From Zygnema cylindricum (lineage: Eukaryota > Streptophyta > Zygnematophyceae > Zygnematales > Zygnemataceae): a DNA stretch of 64,000 nt. Shown in pieces: positions 9,621 through 20,449 of this stretch (position 1 is its first letter; the number at the start of each line of letters is the position of its first letter). Under the pieces are notes generated by a model. The model searched no databases, was not told the DNA's origin, and saw nothing but the letters and a program-made list of their open reading frames with translations. The position numbers and the translations under genes are program-made. The stretch is from assembly GCA_037447655.1 (NCBI GenBank), contig JBBHKE010001671.1, forward strand, positions 186,001 to 250,000, written 5' to 3'.

Positions 9621-10205
9621 CTAGTAGTTATGGATGAAGGAAAGTTTGTGGATCCCTTCAAATATACAAAGTCAGTAAAAATCAGATTTGTGTCAAAAAA
9701 TTCCGATGACTTTGAGCTCCCTAACTATCCGGGTTTTAGAGAAGATGACATTCTTGCAGATACAAATCACACTGAAAAGGACTCGGCTGTGGAAACTCCA
9801 GTGATACCTCTACCCGAAGCGGAAGACGGGGTGGAGATTGATTCGAAATCAAGAGATAGGGGAGAAGCCGAGTTTGTTCTAAAGAATCCACGAGAACCAT
9901 CTATTCCGGCCTCAGATTTTGAGGGGGGAAGGAGAAGTAGCAAAAGACTACAATAAAAACAGGTTAGTAACAAGGTAACTAAACTATCTCATCAAGATGA
10001 ACCTCAAACTTATGGAGAGGCGATGACTTGTCCACCAAGAAACCGGTGGAAGACAGCCATCAATGAGGAGATGGCCTCAATTATGGCAGCCGATACTTGG
10101 GAGCTGGTGGATTGTCCACCTAACCGAAAACCAATCGGTTGTAAGTGGGTTTTCAAATTAAAACTGAACAGAAATAACACAATGGAGCGCTACAAGGCCT
10201 GATTA
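9621..10205 (+). pseudogene. Integrase C-terminal linker and RT N-terminus, B1
   Basis: The frame from 9630 encodes an acidic variable linker (MDEGKFVDPFKYTKS onward) ending at a stop near 9954. The RT N-terminal blocks then follow ([35 protein letters not shown]), interrupted by a TGA near 10200 where relatives have an Arg codon. Confidence 0.8.
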
Positions 10206-11653
10206 GTGGCAAAGGGATTTACACAAAAAGAGGGAATTGACTACGAGGAAACCTTTGCCCCGGTGGTCAGATTTCCCTCCGTCCGCATACTTTTCAGCTT
10301 GGCAGCAGCGGAACACATGGAAGTGCACCAGATGGACATGAAGACAGCCTTTTTGCATAGAGAATTGGAAGAGGAGATCTTCATGCGACAACCTGAAGGG
10401 TTTGTTGATGAAGGAGAGGAGAGTAAGGTATGCCGGCTGATTAAATCTCTTTATGGTTTGAAATTAGCGCTTCGACAGTGGAATAAGAAGCTTGATGAGT
10501 TTCTTACCGGTCTAAGATATATCCGGATCAGCTCAGATCACTCAATCTATGTTTTCGAAGATGAGGAAGGTTTTATATTTATTGCAATTTATGTTGATGA
10601 TTTGCTTGTCTTAAGTAAATCAATGGAAAAAATTAATCAACTGAAAACCGATCTTAAGGGGAGATTTGAAATGAAAGATATGGGGGGAGCAAAATATATT
10701 TTGGGAATTCAAGAAGAGAGAGACCGAAAAAGAAAAATTATAAGATTGACTCAAAAGGAAGCAATAGGGAACATGCTTGAAAAATTTCAAATGGATAAAA
10801 CTAATAGTTGTACAACTCCAATGGAGTTGAACAAGGGAAGTGAGGGGAGTGAGGAAGAAGGAGTCATAGTCTTAAACGAGGAATTATCTCTTGAAGAACA
10901 GAAGTTCATTCAAATGGACATCAAGACAGCCTTTTTGCAAGGAGAATAAGAAGAGGAGATCTTTAAGCGACAACCCGAAGGGTTTGTGGAGGAAGGAGAG
11001 GAGATCAAGGAATGCCGACTAATTAAATCTCTTTATGGTTTGAAACAGGCGCCTGACAGTGGAATATCAAACTTGATGAGTTTTTTACCGGTCTGGGATA
11101 TATCCTGATCAGCTCAGATCACTCAATCTATGTTTTCGAAGATGAGGAAGGTTTTATATTTATTGCAATTTATGTTGATGATTTGCTTATCTTAAGTAAA
11201 TCAATGGAAAAAATTAATAAACTGAAAACTGATCTTAAAGGGAGATTTGAAATGAAGGATATGGGGGAAGCAAAATATATTTTGGGAATTCAAGTAGAGA
11301 GAGACCGAAAAAGAAAAATTATAAGATTGACTCAAAAGAAAGCAATAGGGAACATGCTTGAAAATTTTCAAATGGATAAATCTAATAGTTGTACAACTCC
11401 AAGGGAGTTGAAGAAGGGAAGTGAGGGGAGTGAGGAAGAAGGAGTTATAGTCTTAAACGATGAATTATCTCCTGAAGAACAAAAGTTCATGCAGACTATT
11501 CGTTACAGGCAAGTAATGGGAAGTCGAATCTATTTTATGAATTGTACCCGGCCGGATTTAGCTGCAGCTGTAGGAGTGCTGAGTAGAAGTCTAAATGCTC
11601 CCACTAAGAGGGATTGGAAGGCAGCTAAGAGAGTCCTTGGATATTTGATATGA
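10206..11653 (+). pseudogene. Copia reverse transcriptase with a tandem duplication, B1
   Basis: The first RT copy includes the [16 protein letters not shown] and MDMKTAFLHREL blocks and the catalytic IYVDDLLVLS at about 10588. At about 10912 the sequence returns to the DIKTAFLQGE block and repeats to the EEQKFM block, so a second IYVDDLLILS occurs at about 11170. The repeated unit is about 580 bp (10330-10911 and 10912-11495), and the two copies differ by scattered substitutions and small indels. The second copy joins the normal RPDLAAAVGVLSRSL block. The duplication and stops make the enzyme inactive. Confidence 0.88.
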
Positions 11654-12166
11654 ACTAGGGATCTATGGTTGCATTTGGGTGGGGAGAATAATGACATCAC
11701 TACTTGGAGTGATGTTAGTTATGTTGATGCTCCGATGAGGAGATGCACTTCTGGATATGTATTATATGTGGGTGATGGGGCTTGCTGTTGTAGTAGCAAA
11801 CAGCAAAAAGTTATTGCTCAGTCCACCATGGAGGCTGAGTATATGGCCTCTTGCTCTGCTGTAAAAGAATTGATGTGGGTCAAGTCTTTGCTTGGTGAGC
11901 TTGGTCACCTTAAGAGTGGTGTGCAGAATTTTTTTTGTGATAATCAGGCAGCAATCGCTATTTCTGCCAATTCGAAACATCATTTTAAAGCTAAAAACAT
12001 GGATATTAGACTCAGCTTTGTTAGAAAGAAATTAGAAAACAAAATAATCAGCTTAGAGTACCGACCAGATAGTGAGATCGTGGCAGATATGATGACCAAA
12101 CTTGTGCCTTCCCCTAAGCTAATTTTTTGCAGGGAAAAGAGTGGTCTGAAATTAAAGATTGACTAG
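11654..12166 (+). pseudogene. Copia RNase H, B1
   Basis: After a stop at about 11651-11653, RNase H reads on to the natural end. Blocks seen: ITTWSDVSY (first Asp), STMEAEYMA (Glu), FFCDNQAAIAI (second Asp) and ADMMTKLVPSP. The stop codon lies 13 bases before the 3' LTR, with the polypurine tract AAAATAAGGGGAG (12167-12179) between them. The domain removes RNA from RNA-DNA hybrids during reverse transcription. Confidence 0.87.
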
Positions 12167-12179
12167 AAAATAAGGGGAG

Positions 12180-13237
12180 TGTAGAAATTAATGGTCTTTT
12201 TAAAGTATTTTCTAAGTCCGAATAGAAATAAGAAAGAAGCTGAGGCAGTCTCTCTCTAACTTCTCTCTCCAACTTCTCAAACTTGTCGCAGTCACTGAGA
12301 AATTAGAGAAGGAGCTAGAGCCATGGCTACTTAGGCTATCCAGAGGTTTACGGGAATATTTATTTTAGTTAAGGGTTTACTTTACTAAAAGATATGTTCC
12401 GGCGGGAGGATTTGATCCTGGTAACTGCCGTGCGGCAGACACCCAGTAGCCGGTAGCCTTAGCCGTTAAGTCTAGGAGTAGTGTTATGTACTATATGGTT
12501 TGATAATTACTTAAACATTTATACATAGGATAGTTCATTTATTTGTAACTCATTACGGGAAACATATATCCAGTAAATGTAAAAGTACAGATTCCGGTAC
12601 GGATAACAAACTAATACCGCGCATTTAAATCTTTAGTGAAACGAATACCGCGCATGTATTTATTACGGCTACGATTAAATGTGAATTAAATCGGACGGCC
12701 GGAATTAACGCCGAGATCGCGGAAGAGGATTTTGGCGGTTTGTGGTCATCACCACATCGGATGACAAGTGGCGGAATGACATTGGATCGCGGCATCTCCG
12801 AGGATTAAGGGAGCGAATCCGAACATACCACGTGTCGATATTTAGGCCATGTCGTACAATAGCCGTACATAAAGTACACCGGCAGCTGTACTTTTGTGTA
12901 CGAAACTGAAATCTGATTGGCTCCGTACATCAGTAGATAGAGGCTGTGAGAGAGATAGGACTTAGAAAAATTAGAAGATAGGACCCACTCTCCCAGAGAG
13001 CTTTTGTACAAAAGGTCAACTTTGACCCTCCATAACTTACTGCTCAGGGGAGCAAATTCAGAGATTCTTTTTGCTATCAGCTCAGGGGAGTCTTGTCTTC
13101 ACAGGGCTGAAGTTGGTAAGAGTTATTGTCTGCCAAGGTGGCAGTAATTTTTGCTGAAACACAAAGGGGTCAGGGTTATCCTAGAGGCTTCTTAGAAGCT
13201 GTCCACTCTGATGACTTATAGAAGTCTCAGAGTTTCA
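12180..13237 (+). repeat. B1 3' LTR
   Basis: 1058 bp, TGTAGAAATT...CAGAGTTTCA. It differs from the 5' LTR at scattered positions (several per 100 bp by eye), so the insertion is old. It carries the same hairpin and tRNA-like module; the upstream G-box core is changed (ACAAGTGGC) while CACGTGTC is kept. The adjacent Gypsy sequence resumes with TGTACTCCC. Confidence 0.9.
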
Positions 13238-13646
13238 TGTACTCCCATCTATCGCGTTACATCGCCAAATGATACTTCACGTATGTACTCCAAAATTGTG
13301 TACTTGCGCACGAAACGAAACAATAGTACGCACGCAATTAGTACATATACAAATAGAGGTGTACGCAAATCACGTACACGTCAACGATAAGTTAACCAAT
13401 GTGCCTTTGCATGTGCGAACAGAAATCATGCACGTGCGCAAAAATAATTGTGTGTGCGTGTATGATTTCGTTCAAGCGTGTTCAATATCGCGTGCGCGTG
13501 CACAATATTGTGCGTGGGTGCGAAATATCGTACACGCATGCAAAATATGGCTCGCGCGTGCACAATATCATGCGTGCGTGGGCAATATATCGTGCGCGCA
13601 TTCAAAATATCGTGCATGCCCACGACCGACACCGTGCGGCATGATA
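13238..13646 (-). repeat. Gypsy 3' LTR, proximal part with minisatellite
   Basis: Homologous to 44430-44834. The minus-strand LTR start reads TATCATGCCGC, against TGTCATGCCGC in the 5' LTR. Positions of about 13420-13620 form an irregular array of roughly 20-bp units alternating AATAT with GTGCGCGTGC-like runs, nearly pure purine/pyrimidine alternation. Overlapping short ORFs on both strands are by-products of this array. Confidence 0.75.
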
Positions 13647-13648
13647 GC

Positions 13649-13841
13649 TGTCGTGCATGAGGGAAAAGCAAGAGCAAACTTGCATCCAAACCAGCAAAGT
13701 CATGCTCCAGACATATATAGAAACGAAAATGAATGAAAAGGGAAAAATGTATATACAACATGCAAAAGAATAAAGGTGAAGATGACCCAAGGAATAAAAG
13801 GGAAAAATACTCCCCTAGCCTGAAGTGACCCCTATAATTCC
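13649..13841 (-). repeat. Extra copy of the Gypsy LTR tail abutting the 3' LTR
   Basis: 193 bp, closely similar to the LTR end at 5290-5482. It ends ...CATGCACGACA two bases (GC) before the TATCATGCC start of the 3' LTR, giving an LTR-end to LTR-start junction. It is followed on the pol side by a run of nine C (13840-13848). It is too short to be a full LTR. Confidence 0.7.
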
Positions 13842-13848
13842 CCCCCCC

Positions 13849-14079
13849 GCGGAACTCCTTAGCCTACAGAGGAGCTGGTCAAAATATCTCAATCGTACAG
13901 GGGCAAGCTTGACCCTTCCATCTGACGTGATTCCTACTAAGAATTCATACACATGGTCGGGAGCTAGTCAAAACCGTTGGCAGCTCACGACAACCATGGC
14001 AAAACCAATGGCCAGCTGGCACAGCTGTCAATGGAGGAACTAAGCACTCCATGTGTAGCCGTTGGTTACAATGATCGCA
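13849..14079. other. Gypsy 3' untranslated spacer
   Basis: About 230 bp between the poly-C run and the end of integrase. No conserved domain seen. A convincing Gypsy polypurine tract was not found here. Confidence 0.4.
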
Positions 14080-15290
14080 CTAGAGCATGGAAGTCTCGTT
14101 GTCTGCTTGCCTGCAAATGGTACATTCCGTCGCCTCTGTGATTGGCATCCTCAACGGATCCATATCCTGTGACAAATCCGATAAGTAACAAGGTGCACAG
14201 TTCTTCGAATGCTCCCGAATTATCCTTGTATCCGCACCTTGCAAACCCATCATCCCGTTAGCATACATTTCCACCACACGAAGAATGTGTGGTGAAACAT
14301 CTGTGTCCAAAGTATTGAACGACTGGCGTCGGAGGTACACGTAATCGACGACCCGGTAGGATTTCTGTTGTGGCTTGTAACTGCCACTCCGCGTGGTGGC
14401 GAACCTTAAAGTATCGTGATGCTGGACAATTTGCAAATTATCAAAAGCCATAGGCATCTCACGGGCGAAAAGCAAAGCACGACGAGTTAGTTCTTCCAAA
14501 AATATGGTGTGAAACATTAGAGGCAAAGGTAAACTTGCCGCTTTTTGAATATTCCGACCGAGTAAGGGTGCCTGACCGAAGAGAATATAGTACGGGCTGA
14601 AATTAGCCAAGCTAGCCTGTACGGACATCCGGTAGCTCATAGTGATATAACCCAATGATTCATCCCAGACAGAGATGTGTTTCTCTAAACAATGCTTTCG
14701 GAGAGCCCGCTTAAAAGTTTGGACAGCTCGTTTTGCCAAGCCATCGGCTTGTGGGTGATCACGACTCGTCCGGCGATGATCAATTAAAGCTTTATCCAAC
14801 ATCTCTTGAAATTCCCAGCGGAACTCCGTACCCTGGTCCGTGAGAACCTCCGCAGGAGCTCTATAACGCATGAGAACGTGCTCTTTAAAAGCAACGGTGA
14901 TCAATTTAACAGTCTTGTGGGGAAGAGCAACCACCTCTACCCACTTGCTAAAATTTTAAATCATTATCATGATGTATTGTTTCCCCTTTCGAGATAAGGG
15001 AAACAGTCCAGCCAGATCGACGGACCAGCGATAAAACAATCCTCTGATGGGCAATGGCTGTAGTGACACCTGCCGATTAGAGAAAGAGGTGCGTAGCCGG
15101 TCGCATGTGGCGCATTTGTGGAGAATGGCCGCCACATCCGCTTGCATTCCGGACCACCAATAGCGTGCCTCTACAAGGCTCAAAGTACGCTTGGTCCCAT
15201 AATGGCCAAGCTCGGTATGTATCTGCTCAATCAAGGACAAGCGTTCGGTTAGACAGGGGACATATCGATGACTGTTGTCTGGGAGCCATC
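14080..15290 (-). pseudogene. Gypsy integrase
   Basis: The zinc finger is readable as HTELGHYGTKRT...CATCDR (HHCC type) near 15080-15215. The core continues with SVDLAGLFP (first Asp), LTDQGTEF (second Asp) and HPQADGLAKRAVQTFK. In the last block the catalytic Glu of the usual AER triplet is Lys. A frameshift near 14935-14960 splits the core. The C-terminal part includes YRVVDYVYLRRQS and ends with a Cys pair (CAPCY and CTICR). No chromodomain was recognised. The enzyme would insert cDNA; the Glu-to-Lys change and the frameshift make it inactive. Confidence 0.85.
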
Positions 15291-16809
15291 GAACTAAAGA
15301 TCCGCCGAGCCACAGATAATTTTTGGCTTGTTTCTTTACTTGGTCTTCCTTCTCGGCGGTAGTACCGAGCCGAAAGGTTTGAAAGGAAAGGAAGAGGATT
15401 AATGGGCCGTCGCGCCACGGATCTGTGGCCGGCCGAGGGTGAGGCATAGAAGAGAGACAGTAAGTGATATAGGAACCTGCCGACATGGCCGGTACCTCGT
15501 CCTCGTCGAAATTTTGCCGGAAACCGTTATCGGTGGTCCGAGGTAGTGGGTTCCGAGATATCGCGTCGGCGTTCAAGCTTAACAAACCGGGCTGATGGAT
15601 GATCTCAACGTCGTACTCTTGTAAAATTAAAGCCCATCGGGCAAGCTTCCGTGAAAGCTTATTGTTGGTCATCAACCAATGAAGGGGTTGATGGTCAATT
15701 AGGAGCGTGAATGGCTTGCCGTACACATAATGTCGAAAATGAACAATACCCCATACCGCAGCGAGGCATTCACCCTCGTAACTACTGTAATTAGATTCAG
15801 CTCGGTTATTGCTCCGGCTAACGTATGCCACTATGTATTCCTCTCCATTCAATTCTCTTTGCGTTAAAATAGCCGCAATGCCTGGCTTCCCGAAATCGGT
15901 TTTTAGGCAAAATGGAAGCTTGTGGTTAGGAGGTCGCAGAATGGGAGCGCTGGAAAGGGCGGTTTTCAGTTTTTGAAACGCTTCTACTTGGGCGGGTCCC
16001 CAAACAAAAGGCACTTCTTTTTTGAGAAGGTCATTAAGGGGAGAAGCAATCGTACTAAAATTCAGTACAAATCGACAGTAATAATTGGCTAATCCGAGAA
16101 AAGCCCTCAGACTAGTGAGATCTGTAGGGGCCGGTGGTTTAGTGATAGCCTCTACCTTAGCTTCCAAGGGAGTGATGCCCTCAGCTGAAATAAAATGGCC
16201 GAGATAGGGCATTCCCTTTGCACCGAAAGTACACTTGGATGGGTGACACTTCAGCCCCACTTTCTTTAACTCGATGAGAACCCACTCAATATGGCGGGCG
16301 TGCTCTTCAACCGTGGCGGAAGCGATTATCAAGTCATCGATGTAGCACCGGGCAAATTTACATCCACCCAGCACCGAATCCATGACTTTTTGAAACACGG
16401 CGGGTGCGTTCTTAAGACCGAAAGGCATGACTGCCCATTCCCACCGACCATCACTGCCCCAAAATGCAATTTTATGCCGATCTCTTTCCTCGATTTCAAT
16501 CTGGTTAAACCCTTGACGCAAGTCAAGAATGTTAAAGAACTTTGCACCACCTACATGGTCAGATATTTCCTCCGCTAGAGGCATAGGGTGGCGGTCTTGA
16601 ACGGTCCGGTCATTGAGCTCTCGGTAGTCCCCACACATTCTTCGCTCAGTAAAATTTCAGTCCGAATCTTTCTTCCTAGGCATGACTGTGGGGGCGGCAA
16701 AGGTGGAATCCGACCGATAGATTAGACCGGCTTCTTCCAATTCTGCGCACCTTTTGTCCACCATCTCCCTTTCCATTTCGGAGAGACGGTGTTTCAGCTT
16801 AAAGATAGG
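15291..16809 (-). pseudogene. Gypsy reverse transcriptase and RNase H
   Basis: Conserved RT blocks: CGDYRELNDRTVQDRHPMP, FNILDLRQGFNQIEI, FGLKNAPAVFQKVMD and the active site CYIDDLIIAS, then YLGHFISAEGI and LRAFLGLANYYCRFV. RNase H follows with LKTDFGKPG, SSYEGECLAAVW, LLIDHQPLHWL and SLNADAISR, so the Asp/Glu/Asp/Asp set is recognisable. From the CGDYREL block the frame is open for about 560 codons into the integrase zinc finger. The extreme RT N-terminus (16640-16809) has one stop near 16660 and another at about 16808. This is the best preserved part of the Gypsy pol. Confidence 0.92.
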
Positions 16810-17379
16810 TCAATCGTCTTCAAGGTCGATTGATATGTTGTAAGTAGAATGACGTCCAAGGTCATTCATAGAGAAAGAAAACGCATCAATATGACGGGTG
16901 ACTGTGTCACTTAATAGTGCATGTTTCGCCTTTGTGAGACTGGAACCCAACTTCCACTTGGGCGTCTCGGGACTCTTGATAGTGAAAGCTTCCATGGCCT
17001 GAGCAAATGCAATTTGCTCATCGGCGTTGAGTGAGTGGTCTAACTCGTATTTTACCGGAGTGTGCTGCAAGCAGTTCACCCAGTGGTGCCAGCTACGCGT
17101 CGGAAATGCAGCTGTCCAGTGTGGTGCCGGACCCGGAAACGATGAAATTGTGGATTGATTGGCTGTATAGGCCCGGATTTCCCAAGACATATGACTGGGG
17201 TTGAGGAAATCATAGATGGAGATGTCTTTAACCGTAGGTGTGAAAGAAGGGAAGAGAAAAAACTGTAATGGATTTCCTTTGAGACTAAGAGAGGTGCGAT
17301 AGGAAACAAGACGTGAAAGAGCCGTCGTATTCCCCCTCCCAGCTGATTCGACGGGGTGATTCTGTGTGTAGCGACCAGC
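16810..17379 (-). pseudogene. Gypsy linker between methyltransferase and reverse transcriptase
   Basis: About 190 codons in one open frame without a domain I can name. It begins after the methyltransferase motif X and runs to a stop at 16810, just before the KLKHRLSEMEREMVDK-like entry to RT. It contains ISIYDFLNPS, a Pro/Trp-rich stretch and LNADEQIAFAQAMEAF. The stretch could be a methyltransferase C-terminal extension or an RT-proximal linker. Confidence 0.6.
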
Positions 17380-18370
17380 TACAAGGTCGAGACCTAAGAC
17401 AAATGATAAAGACTGAGGGTCCATGACCCTACCCAACAAAGTACAACGCTGTCTTTCTGTAAGGCCGGGGACCACAGTAGTGCCTGGAATAAAATGCATG
17501 AGATGCTCCCGTTTGTGGCCGTAGGCTCCTCTAACTCTCTAGTGACATTATTCGAGAGCATGCCTAGAACGTTATGAGAGTATGCATGGGAATAAGTGTA
17601 AGACACTAAAGTAGGAAGGACCTTGAGGGGCTGGCTAGGTACATTAATGCTGTAATTCGGAGGGTAGTCAGATTAGACACATGATTGGACTTGGTGGAGG
17701 GGAAGTAAATGTTGTTGTATGTTAAATGGAGGATGCATTTCAAATGATTGTTCATTGGCCTAGCTTCGCTTAGCTTCTTGCATGATAGTTTGGGTTGCTT
17801 CTGCGGTCTATTTTAGACCAAAGAACAACACTAAGGACCCATGCTGAGCGGCATCAATAATTAGCGGGGGTCCAACAAGGTGTTCTATGCGCTTATAGTC
17901 AGCCAAAACTGTAGGCGGAGGATCATTATAAGCTGCGACGTTCTCTAAAATGTATCCGACAGGCTTTGCCATGTTTTGAAGAAAATGAATGACCCTCAAA
18001 ATCTCAAAAAACAATTTGGTACAAGGATCCCCCAAACCAAGACCTTTGCCAGCCCGAGACATGCCTTGACACTCCCACCCCCCGAAAACAAGGTCTATCG
18101 GTTCGACATCCCGTAGATGATGATTACTAAGGATGCGGATGTCTTGAGGAAGAGCAGTATGTATGTGTAGAAAGGCTGACTGTGAAAACAACTATGGATA
18201 TTGTGAATGCAGGAGATTACAGTGGTGCAATTGTGCTTTTCTAGCTAATGCATCAATTTCTACTGCATAGTAGTAACGCATGAGGAGACCATTTCGTAAA
18301 CATGAAAATAGTGAATTTTCGATCCCAACGAATAGATGTAAAATAATGACCCCGTCCGTATGAGGACTCA
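17380..18370 (-). pseudogene. C5-cytosine DNA methyltransferase domain within Gypsy Pol
   Basis: The domain transfers a methyl group from S-adenosylmethionine to cytosine C5 in DNA. Motif I reads LHLFVGIENSL (about 18310-18340), then an AVEIDALARKA motif II-like block. Motif IV reads DLVFGGWECQGMSRAG, with the candidate catalytic Cys codon at 18069-18071; Glu precedes Cys where Pro is usual. Motif VI is YILENVAAYN (Glu at about 17945). DAAQHGS near 17835-17850 resembles the start of motif VIII. LEEPTA (about 17540), then MHFIPGTTVVPGLTERQR and LLGRVMDPQSL (about 17390-17500) match motifs IX and X. One in-frame stop at 18192-18194 and apparent frameshifts near 17800 and 17505 inactivate this copy. 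It lies between protease and RT in the same orientation and chain of frames, so it belongs to the polyprotein and is not a neighbouring gene. Confidence 0.85.
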
Positions 18371-19384
18371 GCTGTACGGGCTTCCAACTGATAGGCAGGA
18401 AACCCAAAGGATCGGTTGCAACAGTAGGTATAGGAGGGATAGTTGTTAATGGAATATATAATGTGGACTTATAAATGTTGTCAAATGTGTGAGAATTGAT
18501 AATAAAACCTGGTTCTGCAAAGAGCTCGGATAAGGGGGAACTATCCGGTATAATTTCTTCGGCCGTAAGAGAGTGGAAAATTTCCTCCCCAACGGAGTTC
18601 CCTAAAAATGCGAGAAGAGCCGTAGCTGAGTGAGCCATAGTGGGCAAAGGTTGGCGGGCTGAAATGAGAGGGAGGCAGATTTTGCGCTCCGGAAAGTGTG
18701 TCGGTCGGTAAGAAAATGTTTGGTGATGCATATCCACGCTACCGCCAATTCGGAATATAACATGTTGGCCCACCAAACACTCATAATCGTCACATTTAGT
18801 GACCAATACACTGACGGCAATTTCAACGAACTCATTTTCGGTTCCTGTCTGAAACCGAAAGATGAGCGGGTCTTTTATGATTCGGAGGACCGGCTCCGAG
18901 GTTCCAGCCGAAGTAAGAAGGCGGGTAGTGGTTGCTTGAAGCTTGTTTGCTGTCAGACCAAGCTTGAGCGCAAATTCGGATCCGAGGATCACGGGTTTGG
19001 CCCCGGTGTCGATGAGAGGAAGAGTGGGGTGAACACCGTTCACTAAGAATGATCCACGAGAGTTATTAAGGAAACTGATATGGGGATCGAGATTACGACG
19101 CTCTTCCGTAGTAACCGGTTGAACCGCTGAAAGACTGCGGTTTAACAGCAGAGCCGTCAAAGCAGATGTTGCTGCAATCTCATCAACGAGGGGAAGGGCT
19201 TTCAGTACATCCTCCAACATCGCTGAAAGAATACTTAATCGATCCTTCAACCGATGAGCCTCATGAATAGTGCCATCCAATATGGTTAGTGCCTCTACGG
19301 CGATGGCAGGAGCGGTTTCTGGTAGAGAAGGCAGAGGCTCTTTTGCAAATGAGAGTGGGACACGAGAATTTTGTAATTTGCCCA
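18371..19384 (-). pseudogene. Gypsy protease and flanking Pol N-terminus
   Basis: The open frame contains a retropepsin site, LPLIDTGAKPVILG, with the Asp codon at 19008-19010, followed by SEFALKLGL. Upstream is an Ala/Leu-rich helical stretch (EALTILDGTIHEAHRLKDRL). Downstream are about 150 residues with CDDYECLVGQHVIFRIGG, typical of the second half of a retroviral-type protease. The frame extends rightward past 19384 only into Copia B2 LTR sequence, so codons beyond 19384 are not Gypsy. The natural upstream continuation is the gag end at 40801, in a compatible frame. The protease would process the polyprotein. Confidence 0.85.
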
Positions 19385-20440
19385 TGTAGAAATTAATTGT
19401 CCATTTAAAGTATTTTCTAGGTCTAAATAGAAATATAGAAAGAAGCCGAGGCAGTCTACCTCTAACTTCTCTCTCCAACTCTCAAACTTGTTGCAGTCAC
19501 TGCGAAATTGGAGAGGGAGCGAGAGCCATGGCTACCTAGGCTATCCAAAAGTTTACGGGGATAATATATTAGTTAGGGGTTTATTTACTAAAAGGAAAGT
19601 GCCGGATACAGGATTTGATCCTGGTACCTACCGACCGGCAGAGAGCAGGTAGCCGGTAGCCTTAACCGTTAAGTCTTTATCGAGTGTTACGTAATATAGG
19701 GTTTGATATTTAATTAAATATTATCAAAGTAGGAAAATTCATTTAACTATAAGTGTTTACGGGAGACATAGATCGATAATTGTAAAAGTACGGATTGCAA
19801 TACGGATAAGAAACCAATACCGCGCATTTGTTTCTTTAAAGAAAAGAATACCGCACATGTAATTATTACGGCTATGATTAAATATGAATTAAATCAGACA
19901 GCCAGAATTAACGCCGAGATCGCGGAAGAGGATTTTGGCGGTTTGTGGTCATCGCCACATCGGATGACACGTGGCAGAATTACATTGGATCGCGGCATCT
20001 CCGAGGATTACGGGAGCGAATCCGAACATACCATGCGTCGACATTTAGGCCATGTCGTACAGTGTTGGTACAGAAAGTACACCGGCAGCTATACTTTTGT
20101 GTACGGAACTGCATTTTGATTGGCTCCCTACATCAGTAGATAGAGTGTGTGAGAGAGATAGGACTTAGAAAAATTAGGAGATATGACCCTCTCTCCCAGA
20201 GAGCTTCTGTACAAAAGGTCAATTTTGACCCTCCATAACTTACTGCTCAAGGGAGCAAATTCAGAGATTCTTTTTGCTATCGACTCACGGGAGTCTTGCT
20301 TTCACAGGGAAGAAGTTGGTCAGAGTTATTGTCTGCCAGGGTGGTAGTTGTTTTTTCTGAAACACAAAGGGGTCAGGGTTATCCTAGAGGCTTCTTGGAA
20401 GCTGTCCACTCTCAGGAATTATGGAGGTCTCAAAGTTTCA
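19385..20440 (+). repeat. B2 5' LTR
   Basis: 1056 bp, TGTAGAAATT...CAAAGTTTCA. It has the U3 hairpin near 19460-19530, a tRNA-like block near 19600-19675, and a G-box at about 19968; the second G-box is mutated to CATGCGTC. Confidence 0.88.
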
Positions 20441-20449
20441 GGTTATAGG
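20441..20449 (+). promoter_or_regulatory. B2 primer-binding site, cut by the D1 insertion
   Basis: GGTTATAGG follows the LTR directly; the rest (ATGGGCCCACC) is at 25483-25493. The family D solo LTR inserted inside the site and duplicated five bases (ATAGG and ATGGG). Confidence 0.8.

Larger units (their letters stand above)
6193..13237 (+). mobile_element. Ty1/Copia retrotransposon B1
   Basis: Full-length plus-strand element with two LTRs of about 1.06 kb, PBS, gag, protease, integrase, RT, RNase H and polypurine tract. It is flanked by GGTAC (6188-6192) and TGTAC (13238-13242), a 5-bp duplication with one mismatch. The 5' LTR starts TATAGAAATT where the other copies have TGTAGAAATT. The RT region is tandemly duplicated, and multiple stops and frameshifts inactivate pol. 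It inserted into the Gypsy 3' LTR; the matching empty site is visible in the Gypsy 5' LTR at about 44400-44440. Confidence 0.92.

Noticed and set aside
13420-13620. CRISPR-like array
   Set aside because: Units are irregular, about 20 bp, with no unique spacers, and lie in a eukaryotic LTR.
13269-13736. Long overlapping ORFs on both strands (155 and 111 codons)
   Set aside because: They are translations of the GTGCGCG/AATAT minisatellite; low complexity and open in several frames.
14080-14250. Chromodomain at the Gypsy integrase C-terminus
   Set aside because: No aromatic cage motif was seen; the tail shows only Cys-rich residues.
17380-18370. Methyltransferase as an independent host or bacterial gene
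   Set aside because: It is in the same strand and frame series as protease and RT, with no promoter or start of its own, so it is part of Gypsy Pol.
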